Shown here: positions 24,807 through 31,243 of the stretch, piece by piece
Layout of the letters: every line of letters begins with the position of its first letter
How positions within the stretch are numbered: the first letter of the stretch is position 1
Assembly: GCA_019243195.1 (NCBI GenBank)
Contig: JAFAUQ010000183.1
Span: forward strand, 1-33,494
Direction: 5' to 3'
Source of the DNA: Hyphomicrobiales bacterium
Lineage (GTDB): Bacteria; Pseudomonadota; Alphaproteobacteria; Rhizobiales; Xanthobacteraceae
DNA: 33,494 nt
The notes under the pieces: model-generated
Seen by the model: the letters and a program-made list of their open reading frames with translations, nothing else
Database searches by the model: none
What the model was told of the DNA's origin: nothing
Translations under genes and position numbers: made by a program

Positions 24807-25682
24807 TCAGGACGTCGATTGGTACTTGCCGTGGTCGACACGGCGCGCCCTGGTCATGGTGAGCAGGCGATAGAACAGAAAATTGAACCACGCCTCGGGC
24901 AGCAGCTTTGCAAGCCCGAGCAGCCCGATCGCCGTGAGCGGCGCAATCTCGCCGGGCGCTGCCCGATTGGCGCGCCAAGCCGCGATCAGGGCCGGGACGC
25001 GATAGAGATCGCGATGCTTCGTACGGATGTAACGCCAGATCGTGCCGTGCCGGCGCGCGGTACGGCTCATGAGCATGCCCTCGCCGCTCACCCGGTAGAT
25101 GAGGAGCGGCTTGGCGATCTCGAGCCCGCCGAAGCCCGCCTGCAACAGACGAATGTTGAACTCCCAATCCTCCATGCCGTCGGCCATCGCTTCGTCATAA
25201 CCGCCGGCCGCCTGCCATGCCGACCTGCGGATCAGCATGCAATACGGCAGCCGGTTGAGGAACAACTGATCGAACCGGTTGAAATGCCGCGGCATTATGC
25301 CATTCATGTCGCCGACTAGGCGCACATGGGCGAAAGCGAAACCAACGTCGCGCGGCGACGCACGTAGAACCGCGACGGTCTCGGCGAGGAACGATGGAGC
25401 CAAGCGGTCGTCGCAATCGAGCGGCAGCACGAACTCCCCACGCGCGCATTCGAACCCGGCGTTGCGCGCGCCCGGCAAGCGGCGGTTTTGCTGCGGCACC
25501 ACGCGGAATGCCGGTTCAAGCGAGGCAAGCTTGCGCAGCGTCGCTTCCTCGGTCGATCCATCATTGACGATGATCGTTTCAAAATCGCGAAACGTCTGCG
25601 CCGCTAGGCTGTCGCACAAGTCATCGAGGAAGCGTCCGCCATTGTAGCAAGGCACGATGACGCTGACGGCAGGGTCGCTCAC
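24807..25682 (-). CDS. Family 2 glycosyltransferase (first structural gene of the cluster)
   Basis: From GTG 25682 the protein has 291 residues and begins VSDPAVSVIVPCYNGGRFLDDLCDSLAAQTF, so the start coincides with the catalytic core. It has VNDGSTEE, the metal site LPLDCDDRL and the acceptor-side ADGMEDWEFNIRLLQAG. A GTG at 25769 would add 29 poorly conserved basic residues and is less likely. It is the first biosynthetic gene after the regulator and the RfaH-like gene and is separated from the latter by a 205-base leader. A role in an early linkage of the repeat unit is possible, but donor and acceptor are unknown. Confidence 0.9.
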   Translation of the reverse strand: MSDPAVSVIVPCYNGGRFLDDLCDSLAAQTFRDFETIIVNDGSTEEATLRKLASLEPAFRVVPQQNRRLPGARNAGFECARGEFVLPLDCDDRLAPSFLAETVAVLRASPRDVGFAFAHVRLVGDMNGIMPRHFNRFDQLFLNRLPYCMLIRRSAWQAAGGYDEAMADGMEDWEFNIRLLQAGFGGLEIAKPLLIYRVSGEGMLMSRTARRHGTIWRYIRTKHRDLYRVPALIAAWRANRAAPGEIAPLTAIGLLGLAKLLPEAWFNFLFYRLLTMTRARRVDHGKYQSTS

Positions 25683-25710
25683 GTGCGATTCCGAATTGGT
25701 TCGACGCGCC

Positions 25711-25721
25711 CATGCTACCGC
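25711..25721 (-). promoter_or_regulatory. ops-like element in the cluster leader
   Basis: On the coding strand the leader reads GCGGTAGCATG, which differs at one position from the last 11 bases (GCGGTAGCGTG) of the E. coli ops element (GGCGGTAGCGTG) that recruits RfaH to paused polymerase. It lies 28 bases before the GTG of the first glycosyltransferase gene and downstream of the RfaH-like gene. The first base of the 12-base element differs (T for G). A role as recruitment site is inference. Confidence 0.45.
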
Positions 25722-25788
25722 ACTCCGGGTGACTCGTGTCCTCCGGGATCGCCCTGCGGCTCGCGACACCGAAGCGCCGCGAGATCAA

Positions 25789-25808
25789 GGGATGACTTCC
25801 GCCATCCC
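25789..25808. other. Small perfect hairpin in the cluster leader
   Basis: GGGATG (25789-25794) and CATCCC (25803-25808) form a 6-base stem with an 8-base loop, about 70 bases upstream of the ops-like element on the transcribed strand. It could fold in the leader RNA. No U-run follows it, so it is not a plain terminator. Confidence 0.4.
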
Positions 25809-25819
25809 GCTCTTCTCGA

Positions 25820-25850
25820 ACACGATTTCTTCCGAAACCGGTATTTGCCC
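25820..25850. repeat. Degenerate copy of the GAGCATGAT-type palindromic repeat
   Basis: The stretch with TTCCGAAACCGGTATTT resembles the left and central part of the intact element at 32899-32947 (TTCCGAAAACCGGTACCC) with several changes and no right arm. It lies in the leader between the RfaH-like and glycosyltransferase genes and seems to be a decayed repeat. Confidence 0.45.
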
Positions 25851-25887
25851 CGGACGGAGTCCGCGGCCGGCTTATTCGGATCGTGTT

Positions 25888-26394
25888 TTAACCAATGCCG
25901 ACGCTCGCCGGCGAAACGAACACCCGCACCTCGCGGCCCAGCAGTTCGAGCAGGATCGCGACGCGACGGTCGTCGGCAATGCGTTCGAGAACGCCTTTGG
26001 CATCGGCGAATATGCCGTCCACCAGCCGGACCCGGCTTCCCGGACCGACGCCGGCCGGAAGCCCGAGCGCGACCAAGCCTTCGTCGTCCTCACGCGCGCG
26101 GATTTCGTCGATCACGCTCTCGGGGACCGGGAGCGGTTCCTCGCCGGCAAGCACCAGCCGATTGACGCCGAAAGTGGAATGGATGGCGCGCCAGCGGTCG
26201 CGTGCAAGGTCGAGACCGACGAAGAGATAGCGTGGAAACAACGGGCGCTTAACAACCTCGCGGCGCCGCGCGTGACTGCGCTGCCGCCCGTACCGCGGCA
26301 GATAGGTCGCAAAGCCCTGCCGGCGAAGGTTGAGATCGGCACGCGCCTCTCCGTTCGGCTGCGTGTGCACAACGTACCAGCGTCGCGCGTTCAT
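25888..26394 (-). CDS. RfaH/NusG-like transcription antitermination protein
   Basis: The 168-residue protein has an N-terminal NGN domain. It begins RRWYVVHTQPNGEARADLNLRRQGFATYLP and contains RPLFPRYLFVGLD, almost identical in layout to PLFPNYLFVEFD of E. coli RfaH, then STFGVNRLVLAGEEPLPVPESVIDEI. A C-terminal KOW-type domain follows a short linker at about residue 105. Specialised NusG paralogs (RfaH, LoaP, UpxY) ride on RNA polymerase and suppress pausing and termination in long surface-polysaccharide operons, and they are often encoded at the operon head, as here. It differs from housekeeping NusG by its shortness and the RfaH-like FPRYLFV. Its ATG overlaps the regulator stop by four bases (ATGA). 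The target is inferred to be the cluster downstream. Confidence 0.88.
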   Translation of the reverse strand: MNARRWYVVHTQPNGEARADLNLRRQGFATYLPRYGRQRSHARRREVVKRPLFPRYLFVGLDLARDRWRAIHSTFGVNRLVLAGEEPLPVPESVIDEIRAREDDEGLVALGLPAGVGPGSRVRLVDGIFADAKGVLERIADDRRVAILLELLGREVRVFVSPASVGIG

Positions 26395-27038
26395 GCGGCT
26401 TCTCCCGAACGCGCCGGCGCCGGCATGGGCACTCGCAGAATCGCGGGCACGTAAACGCGCTCGGCATCGAAGATGCGCAACGCCGCCGCCAATGCGCCGC
26501 GCGGATCGACGAGCGCCGTCACCAGGATGGCATCGGCCGGGCCGACCGCGGCGAGTTCGATGGCAAGCCGCGCGGTGTCGCTCCCGGCCGCGATCACGCC
26601 GACAATCTCGACCGGGTGCTCGCGGGCAACGAGGCTCGCGATTTCCGCAAGGTCCCCCGGCCCGACCAGGGCCAGCCGCCGCTGACCACGCGCGGAGGCG
26701 AGCGCGAACAGTTCCGCGCATTGCGTGCGCGCCTTGCGAAAGAAGGAGAACGAGTCGGAAAGATAGGTCGCGGTCAGGCGCGATTTCTCGGCGAAACCCT
26801 GGGGTGTCAGGTAATAGGCGTAGCGCCGCCGAGGCACTTCGTTCACCTTGATCAGGCCCTTGCGCACGCAACGCCGCAAATACGCGTTGGCAAGGCCGAG
26901 CGCGATGCCGAGTTCGCGCGCGACCGAGCGCTGGGTGACGGAGGGGTCGCGCTCCACCACGTCGAGCACGCCCAGGACGATTTCGTCCGAAGCGTCGCGC
27001 GCGGGTGTCCCGGTCCCTACAGCCGTTTGGTCTGGCAC
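26391..27038 (-). CDS. Winged helix-turn-helix regulator of the polysaccharide cluster
   Basis: From GTG 27038 the protein has 215 residues. A winged HTH spans about residues 18-75: DEIVLGVLDVVERDPSVTQRSVARELGIALGLANAYLRRCVRKGLI, with wing residues PRRRYAYYLTPQGFAEK. The rest (about 100-205) looks like a Rossmann-type alpha/beta domain (RRLALVGPGDLAEIASLVAREHPVEIVGVI) that might sense a ligand. GTG 27038 is chosen because GGGAG lies 7 to 11 bases upstream; GTG 27074 would add 12 residues. Upstream are two GTTCA-N5-TGAAC dyads on a candidate promoter, so it probably controls its own operon. Overlap with the antiterminator gene by ATGA implies joint expression. Whether it represses or activates is not visible. 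Confidence 0.85.
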   Translation of the reverse strand: MPDQTAVGTGTPARDASDEIVLGVLDVVERDPSVTQRSVARELGIALGLANAYLRRCVRKGLIKVNEVPRRRYAYYLTPQGFAEKSRLTATYLSDSFSFFRKARTQCAELFALASARGQRRLALVGPGDLAEIASLVAREHPVEIVGVIAAGSDTARLAIELAAVGPADAILVTALVDPRGALAAALRIFDAERVYVPAILRVPMPAPARSGEAA

Positions 27039-27068
27039 GCTGTTCTCCCGCCCCGGCCGCTGGTAGAT

Positions 27069-27083
27069 GTTCACGGCGTGAAC
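27069..27083. promoter_or_regulatory. Operator-like dyad 1 (GTTCA-N5-TGAAC)
   Basis: GTTCACGGCGTGAAC is a dyad with perfect 5-base arms. It covers the predicted transcription start of the regulator gene. Its centre is 28 bases from that of dyad 2, close to three helical turns. Confidence 0.65.
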
Positions 27084-27088
27084 GAGGT

Positions 27089-27116
27089 TTTATCGCGTTC
27101 ATAATTTGAACGTCAA
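27089..27116 (-). promoter_or_regulatory. Candidate sigma-70 promoter of the regulator-rfaH-polysaccharide operon
   Basis: On the minus strand TTGACG (27116-27111) and GATAAA (27094-27089) are spaced by 16 bases, matching five of six and four of six consensus positions. The start would fall near 27082, giving a 5' leader of about 44 bases before GTG 27038. Dyad 2 fills the spacer, a classic repressor position. Confidence 0.5.
27097..27111. promoter_or_regulatory. Operator-like dyad 2 (GTTCA-N5-TGAAC)
   Basis: GTTCATAATTTGAAC has the same arms and spacing as dyad 1 and extends to CGTTCA/TGAACG. It lies between the candidate -35 and -10 boxes. The shared architecture of the two sites supports binding by one dimeric regulator, most simply the winged-helix protein encoded next to it. 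Confidence 0.65.
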
Positions 27117-27193
27117 CCTCACCTAAATGCAGGGTTCTGCAGGGTGTCGGGTGGGTAAGCTCGGTACGCGCTTTCGCGCCCGTTGGGGGAGTA

Positions 27194-27553
27194 ATGCCGA
27201 GAACAGTCGCTGCGGCATTGGCAGCCGGCCTGCTCCTGGCGGGCTGCGCGGCGGATTCCCCGATCGTCGAGCGGGCCCTGGTGATGCCCTCGGGTTTCGA
27301 GACCCTGAGCTGTCCGGAGCTGGTGGCAAAGTACAAGTCCTCCGACGTCCGCATGAAAGAGCTTGCGGGCCTGATGGAGAAATCGGGCAGCCCGATCGCC
27401 AACGCGCTCGCCTACGACACCGAATACGCGACCGCGCGGGCAAGCAAACGATTTGCCGAACAGGCCGCGGAGAAAAAGCACTGCGAGCTGGCCGACAAGC
27501 CCGCCTCACTCGAGCCACCCCCGGCACCCGCACAAACGAACGCCAAGAAGTAG
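27194..27553 (+). CDS. Small hypothetical lipoprotein
   Basis: The 119-residue protein has a lipoprotein signal MPRTVAAALAAGLLLAGC with lipidated Cys18. The mature part is helical and charged, with two cysteines (ETLSCPELV and KKHCELAD) about 50 residues apart that could pair in the periplasm, and a Pro/Ala-rich end. GGGGGAG just before the ATG at 27194 is a strong ribosome site. It is divergent from the cluster regulator, so its promoter lies in the same 155-base region as the dyads and it might share that control. I do not recognise a family with a known function. Confidence 0.75.
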   Translation: MPRTVAAALAAGLLLAGCAADSPIVERALVMPSGFETLSCPELVAKYKSSDVRMKELAGLMEKSGSPIANALAYDTEYATARASKRFAEQAAEKKHCELADKPASLEPPPAPAQTNAKK

Positions 27554-27563
27554 CGCAGCTCAT

Positions 27564-27645
27564 TCAGTTTTCGCGGGCAAGGAAGGTGACCGCCTCGATG
27601 CGGTTGCCGTCGAGGTCGCGCACGAACGCGGCGTAATAACGGTCG
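27564..27645 (-). pseudogene. Remnant of a VOC-family gene (3' end only)
   Basis: Read on the minus strand, this stretch encodes YYAAFVRDLDGNRIEAVTFL followed by four more residues and a stop. It matches the C-terminus of the intact VOC gene at 29271-29654. The DNA matches too: 27581-27637 and 29288-29344 differ at two positions in the first 54 bases. Upstream of the YY codons no homology continues and no start is present, so this is a broken copy. It lies on the other side of the haem-protein gene from the intact copy. Confidence 0.75.
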
Positions 27646-27753
27646 ACCGACCGGATACACCCCTTGTGGGAAATCCGAAAAATTGCTGTCATCCACGTCG
27701 GATTCGGCAATTCATCCGGGGCGTCCTGTCAAATCGATTGTAACCGGGATTCG

Positions 27754-27789
27754 CGGGACGCTCGCGAGCATTGCGAGCGCTTCGTCCCG
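27754..27789. other. Hairpin in the leader of the haem-motif protein gene
   Basis: CGGGACG-CTCGC (27754-27765) can pair with GCGAG and CGTCCCG (27773-27777 and 27783-27789), leaving a 5-base bulge and a 7-base loop. It ends 12 bases before the GGAGGAGG ribosome site. It could affect mRNA stability or translation; its role is not known. Confidence 0.4.
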
Positions 27790-27809
27790 TCGTATGTGGA
27801 GGAGGCGAT

Positions 27810-29264
27810 ATGTCGAAAAGTTCCGTCACCGCACTCGTCGCGCTGTCGCTGGTGACTGGCGTGGCGGCCACTCTCCAGGCCGCGCCGCCCTATCAGCCGT
27901 TTCCGAATGGCTACGGCTACATGGAACCGGGCGAGATTGCGAAGCTGAAGGCGGCAGTCGCAGCGGGCGATCACAAAACCGTTCGCGAGCATGGCTGGAA
28001 GCTGTGGGCGGGCATCATGCAGCCGGACGCTGCCGGCACTGGGCCGATCTGGTTCACCTGGCCGAACTCGAAGGGCGCCTTCGCGCCGTCGGCGGGGCTC
28101 GGCGCCGCGAACGCTCCGGGAAAATCGCTGATTCAGCTCAATGCCGGAATTCGCGCCGGCCAGCCCTCCGGAGGCGTCATTCCCGTCAATATCCCTAACG
28201 ATAAACTGCCGTTTTATCCGATCCCGCAAGACGTGATCACAAACTATCCCAACGCGGCCAAGAACTGCGTCACCCCGGACAACCCCAACAATATCTGCGA
28301 TGGCGCGCATTTTTTGTTCAACGGCGACATCATGATCCCGACCGAATCGCTCAGCCGCGAGGGATTCGGTTGGATCCGTGACAAGCGCTTGTACGAGCAA
28401 AGCACGCTCGACAGGCTGCACCGGCAGGGCGTCAGAGACCTGAATTTGCCGGCGCGCTATATCGTCACCAAACATATGTACTGGCCGGTGAAGGCCGGCA
28501 GCATCGCCGCCATTCCGATCTGGCACGAGTATCACGACGGCAAATATCCCGATTACGCCGGTTACGAGACCTGGCCGGACATGGTCGGCGTCGATCCGAG
28601 CGGCCAGTCGGTCGGGAAGACGGTCACCGCGAGCTACCTGTACGGTGTGTTGCAACCCGACCAGAAAACGCCGTGGCCGACGCAGACCGGCACGGTGACG
28701 GTCTACGGCTTGAAGGATTTCTACTATCACCAGGTGACCCAGGACGAGTGGAACGGCTTCGACGAGGCCGACAAGGCGATCCTCGATGCCGCGAGCTCGT
28801 GGGCCAATAACGCCGCGTTCGGGCCCGGCGATTATCTGGTGACGATCGCCATGCACGTGAACACCAAGGAAATTCCGACCTGGGCGCTGCAGAGTGTGTG
28901 GTGGTCGGATCGGCCCGACAGCCTCCCATTCGCCGCGGACCGGCCGAAGTTGCCGCAGGCCAAAGGTCCCTGGGAGCACTATCTGCTGCTCGATGCCTAC
29001 GGCATACCGGAGCGGGACCACAAGGATCGGCTGCCGGTCGCCACCAATCCGTACATCGAATTGGTCATTCATCCGGTCGGCACCGACTGCAACAATTGCC
29101 ATATGCGGGCCGGCTGGCCGACCGGAAACAGCGCCGGCACGTCAAGCTATCAGAATCCGGATTGCCCGGATTCACTTGCCAAGCTCTCACCGGACAGCGT
29201 CTGCTTCAGGAAGTACACCCGCAGCGACTTCCAGTGGATCATTCCCGATCGGGCAAGGAAATGA
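27810..29264 (+). CDS. Secreted protein with one c-type haem motif, unknown function
   Basis: The 484-residue protein has a Sec signal peptide (MSKSSVTALVALSLVTGVAATLQA, cleavage near residue 24-26) and a large periplasmic domain rich in Trp, Tyr, Pro and Gly. One CXXCH motif, CNNCH (residues 427-431), in VGTDCNNCHMRAGWP would bind one haem c through covalent links. Other cysteines (KNCVTPDNPNNICDGAH; PDCPDS; VCFRKY) could form disulfides. The ATG at 27810 follows a perfect GGAGGAGG. The haem motif near the C-terminus of a long domain is unlike small cytochromes c and suggests an oxidoreductase with its own fold, but I cannot name the family. It lies between a VOC gene and a broken copy of that gene's end. 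Confidence 0.85.
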   Translation: MSKSSVTALVALSLVTGVAATLQAAPPYQPFPNGYGYMEPGEIAKLKAAVAAGDHKTVREHGWKLWAGIMQPDAAGTGPIWFTWPNSKGAFAPSAGLGAANAPGKSLIQLNAGIRAGQPSGGVIPVNIPNDKLPFYPIPQDVITNYPNAAKNCVTPDNPNNICDGAHFLFNGDIMIPTESLSREGFGWIRDKRLYEQSTLDRLHRQGVRDLNLPARYIVTKHMYWPVKAGSIAAIPIWHEYHDGKYPDYAGYETWPDMVGVDPSGQSVGKTVTASYLYGVLQPDQKTPWPTQTGTVTVYGLKDFYYHQVTQDEWNGFDEADKAILDAASSWANNAAFGPGDYLVTIAMHVNTKEIPTWALQSVWWSDRPDSLPFAADRPKLPQAKGPWEHYLLLDAYGIPERDHKDRLPVATNPYIELVIHPVGTDCNNCHMRAGWPTGNSAGTSSYQNPDCPDSLAKLSPDSVCFRKYTRSDFQWIIPDRARK

Positions 29265-29270
29265 GCCGCT

Positions 29271-29654
29271 CTAACCATCTCTCGTGAGGAAGGTCACCGC
29301 CTCGATGCGGTTGCCGTCGAGATCGCGCACGAACGCGGCGTAGTAGCCGCCGGTGCGATGCGGGCGCACGCCCGGCGCCCCCTCACAGACCCCGCCGGCG
29401 GCGAGCGCGGTGCGATGAAATGCATCGACCGCTTCGGCCGTGCGCGCGCGCACGCAGACGTGGACGCCGGTGTCGGTCGGCACCGCCCCCATCGACGGGC
29501 GGTGATTGAGCCAGAACTCAGGGTAGCGCTTGCCGAAGCCGATCGTCGCCGGCCGTACCTCGAGCTTGGCAAAGCCGACGGCGCCGAGCACCGCTTCATA
29601 AAATCGCGCGGCGCGGTCGAGATCGGCGACGCCGAGCGAGACGTGGTCGATCAC
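29271..29654 (-). CDS. VOC-family (glyoxalase/bleomycin-resistance-like) protein
   Basis: The 127-residue protein is a single-chain VOC fold with paired beta-alpha-beta3 modules. It starts [27 protein letters not shown], contains GVHVCVRARTAEAVDAFHRTALAAGG, and ends YYAAFVRDLDGNRIEAVTF. His4 (start module), His54 and Glu in NRIEAV are candidate metal ligands. The family includes glyoxalase I, dioxygenases and resistance proteins, so the substrate is open. Its GTG at 29654 overlaps the cimA stop (GTGA), so it is expressed with cysS-cimA. A broken copy of its 3' end lies 1.7 kb away at 27564. Confidence 0.88.
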   Translation of the reverse strand: MIDHVSLGVADLDRAARFYEAVLGAVGFAKLEVRPATIGFGKRYPEFWLNHRPSMGAVPTDTGVHVCVRARTAEAVDAFHRTALAAGGVCEGAPGVRPHRTGGYYAAFVRDLDGNRIEAVTFLTRDG

Positions 29655-31243
29655 GCCGGCGCTCCCGATTTGACGAGCTTATAGACGATCGAATCCATCA
29701 GCGCCTGGAACGAGGCATCGATGATGTTTTCGGACACGCCGACGGTGATCCAGCGCTCCCCGGCCTCGTCCTCGCTTTCGATCAGCACCCGCGTCACCGC
29801 CCCGGTGCCGCCGTCGAGGATACGCACGCGATAGTCTGTCAGTTCCAGTCCCTCGATGAAGCGCTGGTATTTGCCGAGGTCTTTGCGCAGCGCGAGGTCG
29901 AGCGCGTTGACCGGACCGTTGCCTTCGGCGGCGGAAATCAGCTCTTCGTCGCCGACCTTCACCTTGACCACTGCCATCGTCACGGTGACGCGCTCGTCCT
30001 TCGCGTTGATGCGCTGCTCCACGGTGACGTCGAACCGGACAACGTCGAAATAATTCGGCACCCGGCCGAGCATGCGGCGCGCCAGCAACTCGAACGACGC
30101 GTCCGCCGCCTCGTAGGCGTAGCCGCGCGCCTCGCGCGCCTTGACCTCTTCGAGCAGCCGGCCGACGCGCGGATCGTCCCTGTTTACCGTCAGGCCGATG
30201 CGCTCGAGTTCGGAGAGCACGTTCGAGCGCCCCGCCTGATCCGAGACCAACAGCTTGCGGCGGTTGCCGACCGTCTCGGGCGGCACGTGCTCGTAGGTCT
30301 TCGGATCCTTGGCGATCGCGGAGGCGTGAATCCCGGCTTTGGTGGTGAACGCGCTTTCGCCGACGTAAGGGGCGTGCCGATCGGGTGCCCGATTGAGCAT
30401 TTCGTCGAGCATGCGTGAGGCATGCGCGAGGTTCTTGAGCTTCGCGTCGCTCACGCCAATGTCGAAGCGCTCGGCGAAATCTCCTTTGAGCTTGAGGGTC
30501 GGGATGATGGAAATCAGGTTGGCGTTGCCGCAGCGCTCGCCGAGCCCATTGAGCGTGCCCTGAATCTGGCGTGCGCCGGCGCGAACCGCGGCGAGCGAGT
30601 TCGCGACCGCCTGTTCGGTGTCATTGTGCGCGTGGATGCCGACGTGGTCGCCGGGAATGCGCGCCGTCACAGCACCGACGATCGCCTCGACTTCGTGCGG
30701 CAGGGTGCCGCCGTTGGTGTCGCACAACACGACCCAGCGCGCCCCGGCATCGAACGCCGCTTGCGCGCAGGCGAGCGCGTATTCCGGTTTCTCCTTGTAG
30801 CCGTCGAAGAAGTGTTCGCAGTCGACCAGGACCTCCCTGCCCTTCGCCTTGGCGGCGCGCACGCTGTCGCGGATCGAGGCGAGGTTCTCCTCCGGCGTGG
30901 TCTCGAGCGCGACGCGCACCTGATAATCCGAGGCCTTGGCGACGAAACAGACCGCATCGGCCTTGGCGTCGAGCAACTGCACGAGGCCGGGATCGTTCGA
31001 CGCCGAGCGGCCGGGCCGCCGCGTCATGCCGAAGGCGGTAAACGTCGCGTTGAGCTTGCGCTCGTCGGCGAAGAGTTCGGTGTCGGTGGGGTTGGCGCCG
31101 GGATAGCCGCCCTCGACGTAATCGACCCCGAGATCGTCGAGCAACGCGGCGATCTTGAGCTTGTCCTGCACGGTGAAATCGACGCCGTTCATCTGCGCCC
31201 CGTCGCGCAGGGTGGTGTCGAAGAGATAAAGCCGCTCTTTCAT
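29651..31243 (-). CDS. cimA: (R)-citramalate synthase
   Basis: The 530-residue protein belongs to the isopropylmalate/citramalate synthase family. It has the HMGL-like TIM barrel with [23 protein letters not shown] (about 7-29), [63 protein letters not shown] with metal-binding His residues, and a C-terminal LeuA-type allosteric domain (about 400-520). CimA condenses acetyl-CoA and pyruvate to citramalate, bypassing threonine for isoleucine synthesis. The [12 protein letters not shown] start and FFDGYKxNPEYAL-like [14 protein letters not shown] are typical of CimA rather than LeuA. It overlaps the cysS stop by four bases (ATGA). Confidence 0.95.
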   Translation of the reverse strand: MKERLYLFDTTLRDGAQMNGVDFTVQDKLKIAALLDDLGVDYVEGGYPGANPTDTELFADERKLNATFTAFGMTRRPGRSASNDPGLVQLLDAKADAVCFVAKASDYQVRVALETTPEENLASIRDSVRAAKAKGREVLVDCEHFFDGYKEKPEYALACAQAAFDAGARWVVLCDTNGGTLPHEVEAIVGAVTARIPGDHVGIHAHNDTEQAVANSLAAVRAGARQIQGTLNGLGERCGNANLISIIPTLKLKGDFAERFDIGVSDAKLKNLAHASRMLDEMLNRAPDRHAPYVGESAFTTKAGIHASAIAKDPKTYEHVPPETVGNRRKLLVSDQAGRSNVLSELERIGLTVNRDDPRVGRLLEEVKAREARGYAYEAADASFELLARRMLGRVPNYFDVVRFDVTVEQRINAKDERVTVTMAVVKVKVGDEELISAAEGNGPVNALDLALRKDLGKYQRFIEGLELTDYRVRILDGGTGAVTRVLIESEDEAGERWITVGVSENIIDASFQALMDSIVYKLVKSGAPA

